Source of the DNA: Mycoplasma bradburyae
GTDB taxonomy: Bacteria; Bacillota_I; Bacilli_A; Mycoplasmatales; Mycoplasmoidaceae
DNA length: 64,000 nt
Assembly (NCBI RefSeq): GCF_024339025.1
Contig: NZ_CP101415.1
Span: 868,001 to 932,000, forward strand
Direction of reading: 5' to 3'
Positions 58,084-64,000 of the stretch are shown in pieces (the first letter of the stretch is position 1; each line of letters starts with the position of its first letter). The translations under genes and the position numbers were made by a program. The notes below the pieces were generated by a model. That model searched no databases. It was given only the letters and a program-made list of their open reading frames with translations, and was not told the origin of the DNA.

Positions 58084-58854
58084 TTATTGCAATTTTTGTT
58101 TCATATTAAATAGCATTATACCTGTAGCTACAGACACATTCAAGGATTGAATCTTGTCTGTATACATTGGAATCTTAATTTGGTAATCCGAATTCTTAAT
58201 TAGTTGGTTAGACACACCTTTTTGTTCATTACCTACAATTAATATAGATTTTTTAGCATATTCTTGGTTGTAGTCAGCAGCCTCACTGCTTAAATTCGAA
58301 ACATAAGATCAATATCCATATTTTTCTTGAAGGTCTTTTATGGCATATGAAAGGTTTGCAACTTCAATTAAATTAAGATAAAAACAAGCACCAAGCGATG
58401 TTTTTATTACAGTGTTATTAATTCTGGCTTGATTATCTTTTTTAAAAATCACGCCAGATACATTAGCCGCTAAACATGTTCGCAATATTCCACCAAAGTT
58501 ACCTGGGTCTTGTATTTGATCTAAAACAACAATAATTCCTTCTTGTTGTTCTTTAATGCGTTCGCAAAATTCATTAAATGATATCGTTAAAGAATTAGCA
58601 TCAATTTCAGCAACAAAACCCTGATGATTTAATGAATCTCTATATTGATTATCAAATCATTTTAAAGAATGCAACTCGTATTCAATATTCCTTTGTTTCA
58701 ATAACTTGATAATTTCGTTTTCTTGTTTGTGTAAAAATACTTTTTTGATTTTTAAGTTGTTAATTAAACCTTCATAAACGGCATTGAAACCGAATAAGTA
58801 TAATCTTTCTTTTTTGGAATTATTTTTATTTTGGGGTTTAAATTGATCTTTCAT
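58084..58854 (-). CDS. rlmB: SpoU-family 2'-O-ribose methyltransferase (23S rRNA, RlmB-like)
   Basis: A 256-residue SPOUT-class methyltransferase likely to modify 23S rRNA at G2251. An N-terminal substrate-binding domain starts LYLFGFNAVYEGLINN. The three SpoU motifs follow: LDQIQDPGNFGGILRTC (1), LIVGNEQKGVSNQLI (2) and IPMYTDKIQSLNVSVATGI (3); the last forms the knot and binds AdoMet. The ATG follows the cysS stop closely, so they are coupled. TrmH-like tRNA methyltransferase is the main alternative. Confidence 0.88.
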
Positions 58855-58855
58855 T

Positions 58856-60163
58856 TTATAAAACTTTTTTATTCATCAATTTGTTTCTTATGATGTCAGC
58901 ATTTTCATAATCCTTATTAGCTAACAATTCAGCTCAGTTACGAATCTGTTCATTAATATGATCATTATGAAGCATTTCTGGAACTATTCCGTAGATTTCT
59001 AAACACCACATTAATTTTTGATAAGCTCAGATATTTTCTTCAATCTTTTTGTGAGCTATAGCTTCATTTATCGTCTTAACATGCTCTCAAATAGTTTTTG
59101 TCGCGTTAGCAAAACTAAGGTTATCTAATAGCGATTCTTTAAAACTATCACAAGTTAATGAAGTACTTGGAATGTTTTGGTTATTAGCAATTAAATATGT
59201 TCTGAAACGATTAATACAATTAACTATTTTCTCAATGTCTTTTTGAGCAGATTTAATTACATTGCCATCAAAATTAAGCGGAAGAGTGTATGATGAATTA
59301 TAAAAAACTCATCGTATTGAACGATAATTAAACGATTCAATTAAATGCTTAACATAGATAAAGTTATTAAGTGATTTAGACATCTTTTCATTTTCAATTA
59401 AAAGGTGTCCTACATGCACTCAACAATTAGCTAAATTACGATTATATAACGCAATGTTTTGCGCGTTTTCATTTTCGTGGTGAGGAAATAACAAATCAAT
59501 ACCACCACCATGAATAATAAATCCTTTTTGTTGGAATTCTTTATCAATTATGTAAGAACATTCAGTGTGTCAACCAGGGCGACCATCGCCAAATTCTGAT
59601 TTTCATACAATACCTGTAGTTGTTTTCTTTCACAACACAAAGTCATTAGGACTTAATTTATTTTCATCACTTTTAATTCTGTGACCAGCAATCTGTTCAT
59701 CTAATTTACGTTTAGATAAAATTCCGTAATTATTAATCTTAGATGTATTTAGATATACATCATTCTCTATTTTGTAAGCGTATCCGGTTTCATAAATACG
59801 TTTAACATAATCAATAATGCCGTCCATTTGTTCAGTTACTTTAACAATTTTAGGCATTTTGATATCTAGTTCATTAAGTATATCTAGATAAGCTATTGTA
59901 TATTGTTTAGCGACATCATTTTCAGCTAAACAAAGTTTAGTTGCTTGAGCAACAATCTTGTCATCTATATCTGTAATATTATGAACAAAATTAACTTTCT
60001 TGTTTGAATGTTCTAATAATCTTCTTAATACATCAAAGGTAACTATTGGTCTTAAATTACCCATGTGAATGTGATCATAAACAGTTGGTCCGCAAACATA
60101 GATATTAATTTCTTCATCTTCAATATTTATATTTGTTCTAGTTAGGGTATCGTATAATTTCAC
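58856..60163 (-). CDS. cysS: Cysteinyl-tRNA synthetase
   Basis: A 435-residue class I synthetase. The HIGH-equivalent is HMGN in [16 protein letters not shown], with the zinc Cys in VCGPT. The second zinc region is WHTECSYI and [12 protein letters not shown] is KMSKSLNNF. The C-terminal anticodon domain is short compared with other bacteria, as in mycoplasmas. It stops just before rlmB and starts 6 bases after ligA. Confidence 0.95.
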
Positions 60164-60169
60164 GGTTTT

Positions 60170-62314
60170 TTAGTTCCAAATCTCTTCTTGTATTATTGGT
60201 ATATTTAATTCTTTAGCTTCATTAATTTTTTTAGCAGTAGGCTTATTGCCAGCTAACAGATAATCAACATTTTTAGAGACATTATTTACAAATTTAATTT
60301 TATATTTTAGAGATAATTTTTTAATTATTTCATTTCTAGAAATGCTAAATGAACCAGTTATGACAATTTTTTTACCAAAATAAATTGATGATTCATCCAC
60401 TAATTCATTGTTGATTTCATCTTTTGTATTAATATTCAGTTCTTTTAATTTTTCAATTAATTCTCAGTTTTTATCAGATGAAAAAAAGCTATGTATCGAA
60501 TTCGCAGTAATATTACTTATATCAGCCAATCTAGTATAATCTTCCACAGTTAGATTTCTTAACTTATCTATATCATTATATGCGCTAGCAATTGATTTAG
60601 CAGTAGCAACGCCGATAAATTTAATATTTAAAGCAGCTAACAAACGATAAAGTTCTCTATTTTTAGACTCATTAATGTTATTAATTAATTTGTCGAATGA
60701 TTTCTCTTGAAATCTAAAGTTATGTTTGATTCCTGATTTTTTAAATCCTTTTTTAAGTCAAGGCTTAATAATAATTTCTTTATATTTTTCTAGTTTATAA
60801 ATATCCAAGATATTTGAAATAAATGTTTGATTATCGTTTTCAAGTAATTCAAATGGCTGAACATCTTCGTTTACATTTTGATTAGCTATCAATTCATTAC
60901 ATTCTTTAATAACATCGTTAACTTTAGTGTTAAAAAAAACTTCTAATGTACTTTCACTTAAACCTTCAATATTCATTATTGGTTTAGAACAATAATAAAT
61001 TAGGTATTGAAGTTGTTTTTGACTACATTCATCATTAATACAATATCAGTCGACTTCTTCTTCTTTTTTAGCTAAATCAGATTTACAACTAGGACATTTG
61101 AAGTCATATTCAAATCTGACACAATTATCTTTTCTTTTATCGAAATTAACTCCAATTACTTTCGGAATAATTTCGGCAGCTTTTATTAAATAAACATAAT
61201 CGTTAACTCTAATATCTAGCTCATTAATGTACTCAATATTATGTAAGGTTGCATATGTAATAATTGAGCCTTCTAACTCTACAGGCTCAAGTTCAGCAAC
61301 AAAAGTTAACTTACCAGTTCTTCCTACATTTAAGATAATGTTTTTTAATTTAGTTTCAACTTGTGTTGGAGCAAATTTATAAGCAATTGCTCATTTAGGA
61401 AATTTCGAAGTATAACCAATTTTTTCATAATCTTCGAAGTTGTTGTATTTTATAACAGCTCCATCAATTCTGTAATCTAAATTATTTTTATTTTTTTCAA
61501 GATCTTTAATACTTTCATAAACATCTTTTATGTTGTTAAATAATTTAATTTCTTTGGCTACATTAAAGCCTCATTTTTTTAATTTTTCAATTACCTCGTA
61601 TTGAGTTTTAAAACCAACTTCATAAGAGTTAGGAATGTAATAAAAAAATGCGTTAAGTTTTCGTTTAGCAACTTCAGTAACATCGATATTTCTTAAACTT
61701 CCAGAAGCATAATTTCTAGAATTAGCGAATTTCTTATCTTCATCTCTTGATGAGTTTATTTCTTCAAAATCTTTATTTGAAACATAAACTTCACCGCGAA
61801 TAACAAGTTTTTTGATATCGGTATCAATTTTTAGAGGAATCGTTTTAATAGTTTTAATATTCGAAAAAACACTTTCACCAATTACGCCATCACCTCTAGT
61901 TAAAGCATCTATCAATAAACCATTTTCATAAATTAACGAAATAGATAAACCATCTATTTTAGGTTCTAAAACATATGAATTTTTTTCACTTTTACTAATC
62001 TTAGCAATGTTGTCATTAAAATTTATTAACTCATCAAAATTAAAGCAGTTATTTAATGAAAGCATTAGATAATCATGTTTAACTTTAGTGAATTTATTGC
62101 TGATTGATGAACCTATTCTCTGGGTCGGAGAATAACTTAATATAAATTCAGGATACTTACTTTCGTATTCTTTTAAAGTCTTGTATGCGTTGTCATAAAC
62201 TTCGTCAGAAACAGAAGGATTAGATAACACATAGTACTCATGTTCTCATTTATTCAGTTTTTTAACTAAATCCTGAATTACTGAATATATTTTATCTTTT
62301 TCACTATTATTCAT
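60170..62314 (-). CDS. ligA: NAD-dependent DNA ligase
   Basis: A 714-residue ligase that seals nicks in replication and repair with NAD. The adenylation Lys is in [12 protein letters not shown], followed by TRGDGVIGE and VIRGEVYV. A Cys4 zinc finger is formed by Cys residues in [14 protein letters not shown] and CINDEC. Helix-hairpin-helix repeats and a C-terminal BRCT domain ([14 protein letters not shown], about 640-714) complete it. It is slightly longer than the usual 670 residues. The ATG was chosen as the first in frame; the N-terminal Ia domain is complete. It precedes cysS by 6 bases. Confidence 0.95.
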
Positions 62315-62741
62315 AATCAACTTATATATCTAATAAACTATTTTTATTTAAAAATAACGATTAATTTTAAATTAATAAGTTTTTAACTGTTGTTTCAATC
62401 CTTGTCAATTAGTTTGATGATAAAACTAAAACTTATCAAAATAGTTATTGTCAAAACTTATATTTCATTAAATGACCTGTCACCAATAAAATGTAGATTT
62501 TTGCTATTACAAATTTTTATAACCTAATTACATTCTTTTATAGAATTGATTTTTAAGACTGTTTTTACTGTGCCAATTATTTAAATTTATGACTTATCTT
62601 AAACATCACTAAATCACTAAAACTTATAATTTTTTATATTAATCAATATATTGCTTATATATAATAATATTTTATAAAAATATTATTATATATAACATTT
62701 ATTTTAATTAATTTAAATAAATTTATCCAAAACAAATAAAA
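62315..62741. other. Intergenic region upstream of ligA
   Basis: About 430 AT-rich bases with long A/T alternations near 62640-62700. No open frame or stable hairpin that I can support. It should carry the ligA-cysS-rlmB promoter. Confidence 0.4.
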
Positions 62742-62784
62742 AACCATCAACATAGTTAGTTTTTACTAGCACAAGTTGATGGTT
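62742..62784 (-). terminator. Second tandem terminator after tRNA-Gly
   Basis: AACCATCAAC (62742-62751) and GTTGATGGTT (62775-62784) pair over 10 bases around a 23-base loop. The minus-strand side is followed by TTTTTATTTG. Confidence 0.65.
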
Positions 62785-62794
62785 ATAAAAAAAA

Positions 62795-62828
62795 CTAATA
62801 CCTCATTATACGCTATCTGAGGTATTAG
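62795..62828 (-). terminator. First tandem terminator after tRNA-Gly
   Basis: CTAATACCTCA and TGAGGTATTAG are perfect 11-base arms around 12 bases. Eight Ts follow on the minus strand. The pair of terminators ends transcription from the tRNA gene. Confidence 0.85.
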
Positions 62829-62904
62829 AAATTTGGATCATTATGAAATCACTATAGGTTATTATAATGATTGGTCGATTTTATTATCTTCGTTAAATTA
62901 TTAA

Positions 62905-62978
62905 TGGAGCAGATGACGAGAATCGAACTCGCGTCTAAACCTTGGCAAGGTCTCGTTCTACCATTGAACTACATCTGC
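62905..62978 (-). tRNA. tRNA-Gly (GCC anticodon)
   Basis: A 74-base cloverleaf with encoded CCA. The acceptor stem pairs GCAGATG with CATCTGC, followed by T and CCA. The D-arm contains AGTTCAATGGTAGAAC, the anticodon loop reads TTGCCAA with anticodon GCC at 62944-62946, and the T-arm has GTTCGATTC. All parts are regular. Confidence 0.97.
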
Positions 62979-63028
62979 ACCTTTAAATATTTTAACACAA
63001 TAAAATGATCTATTGCTATGTAAGTTAA

Positions 63029-63511
63029 CTAATCAAACTTAATATGACAATAACCACTAGGATTTTTAACTAAATAATCTTGGTGATATTCTTCTGCTTC
63101 AAAATAATTTTGCAACTTCAAAACTTCGGTAACTATAGGTTTAGAATATCTTCCTTGAGCTTGAGCTAATTTAGATTTAATAATTGTTTCATCTGCTTCA
63201 TCTACAAAATAAAACCCACTGCGATACTGAGTCCCTTTGTCGTTTGCTTGGTAATTTAAAGTCGTTGGGTCAACAACTTTTAAAAATAGATCAATTATTT
63301 CTTCTAAGTTGATAATTTGATCATCATAGATGATTTCTACAGTTTCTACAGCTCCAGTAAGACCGCTACACACTTCTTTGTAAGTTGGATTTTTAAACTC
63401 TGGTTTGCAATTAGCATAACCTACTGTTGATTTAATTATTCTTTTGGTTCTTCTAAAGTACTCTTGAACACCTCAAAAACAGCCACCTGCTAAATATATT
63501 TTCTTAGTCAT
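63029..63511 (-). CDS. msrA: Peptide methionine sulfoxide reductase A
   Basis: A 160-residue enzyme that reduces methionine S-sulfoxide in proteins. The active-site motif GGCFWG has the catalytic Cys at position 11. The substrate-binding stretches are STVGYANCKPEF, QYRSGFYF and the C-terminal AEEYHQDYLVKNPSGYC. It starts at ATG 63509-63511. The neighbouring helicase gene is divergent, and the 120 bases between carry both promoters. Confidence 0.95.
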
Positions 63512-63634
63512 TTGTTATCCTTATGGTTAAATTTCATTATTATTTCTAGATAATAATATTTGTTTTATCTACCATCTATAATAATTCTTGTTTTATAATA
63601 TTAAATATTACTATTTTTTCAATTTTGTGATTGA

Positions 63635-64000
63635 ATGATAAATAAAATCCTCGAATATTACTTTCAAGATAGTGAGCTTGTTCGTGGTAAAAATCTAGTA
63701 AACCGTAAAACAGTTAAATTAACTTATCATCAAGAAAATCGATTATTGCTACTAAGTGCTATAATTCGCGATGAACAAAAAGAAGTTAATACAAAAGTAA
63801 CTGTTGACGGTGTTAATGAAAAGCTTCTAGATATTACCTGCGATTGTAAGTCACGATTAAAATATTGTCGTTATATAGCGGCAACAATTTATAGTGCTTA
63901 CATCAAATTAAAAAAAATTAGCGATAAGCAGCAAAAAGAAAGTAAAAAACAAGATATATTATCTAATAGCAACAAAATACGCGAAACCAAGCTTAAAGTT
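63635..64000 (+). CDS. SWIM-domain / SNF2-type helicase, 5' part only
   Basis: The only plus-strand gene; it runs off the right edge after 122 codons. It starts MINKILEYYFQDSELVRGKN, then a beta-rich stretch typical of SWIM zinc fingers, with CDC at about residues 69-71 and Cys78 in YCRYIA. The fourth ligand, normally His in Cys-x-His, is Tyr here. SNF2-family helicases of mycoplasmas start with such a domain. The helicase core lies outside the window, so the family is inferred from this N-terminus only. Confidence 0.6.
   Translation, partial: MINKILEYYFQDSELVRGKNLVNRKTVKLTYHQENRLLLLSAIIRDEQKEVNTKVTVDGVNEKLLDITCDCKSRLKYCRYIAATIYSAYIKLKKISDKQQKESKKQDILSNSNKIRETKLKV

Overview
This is a stretch of an AT-rich mollicute chromosome. 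TGA is read as tryptophan throughout: almost every gene stays open only if TGA is not a stop. Lipoproteins carry mycoplasma-type lipoboxes. The core genes (rplK-rplA-pth-tilS, tdk, ychF, fba, rpoE, rlmB, cysS, ligA, a MalK/MalF/MalG-type transporter) look like those of the Mycoplasma pneumoniae group. M. gallisepticum or a close relative is my best guess; this is inference from content, not a database match. All genes but the last are on the minus strand, so they are transcribed from high to low coordinates.

Layout. 1-3.8 kb: alpha-glucan breakdown (partial type I pullulanase, GntR-type regulator, GH13 alpha-glucosidase/amylase). 4-13.7 kb: a restriction-modification and decay zone. It holds a type III Res subunit, two tandem Mod genes with different target-recognition domains, a dead IS3-family element, a half-size HsdS, a possible McrC-like remnant and a CoiA-like zinc protein. 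Each mod gene has an (AG)n tract inside its reading frame, 10 and 15 units long, and both lengths put the gene out of frame. 13.7-24 kb: a carbohydrate-type ABC transporter operon. One permease carries an unusual coiled-coil N-terminus of about 580 residues, and the putative binding lipoprotein has an in-frame TAA. 24-25 kb: about 1 kb without genes. 25-30.8 kb: housekeeping genes. 30.9-58 kb: an accessory island placed between housekeeping blocks. 58-64 kb: rlmB, cysS, ligA, tRNA-Gly, msrA and the start of a plus-strand SWIM/SNF2-type helicase gene.

The island has three parts in transcription order. First, six genes (57.9-44.2 kb) encode two paralogous two-helix membrane proteins with Q/N/P-rich tails, two larger paralogous two-helix proteins, a 1197-residue lipoprotein and a 1095-residue single-span surface protein. 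Second, a tightly packed seven-gene operon (43.8-35.0 kb) matches the mollicute type 3 or 'F1-like X0' ATPase: alpha- and beta-like subunits with Walker motifs, small soluble subunits and two membrane proteins. Third, two tandem DUF31 serine-protease lipoproteins follow, the family that includes the Mycoplasma immunoglobulin protease MIP. The three parts together suggest a cell-surface machine driven by cytoplasmic ATP hydrolysis, with secreted or anchored proteases. The first part, whose proteins I could not assign to a known family, is the best candidate here for an undescribed system.

Several genes look switched off or decaying: both mod genes (reversible), the binding lipoprotein (nonsense), the tilS 3' end (frameshift), the IS3 transposase and the hsdS fragment.
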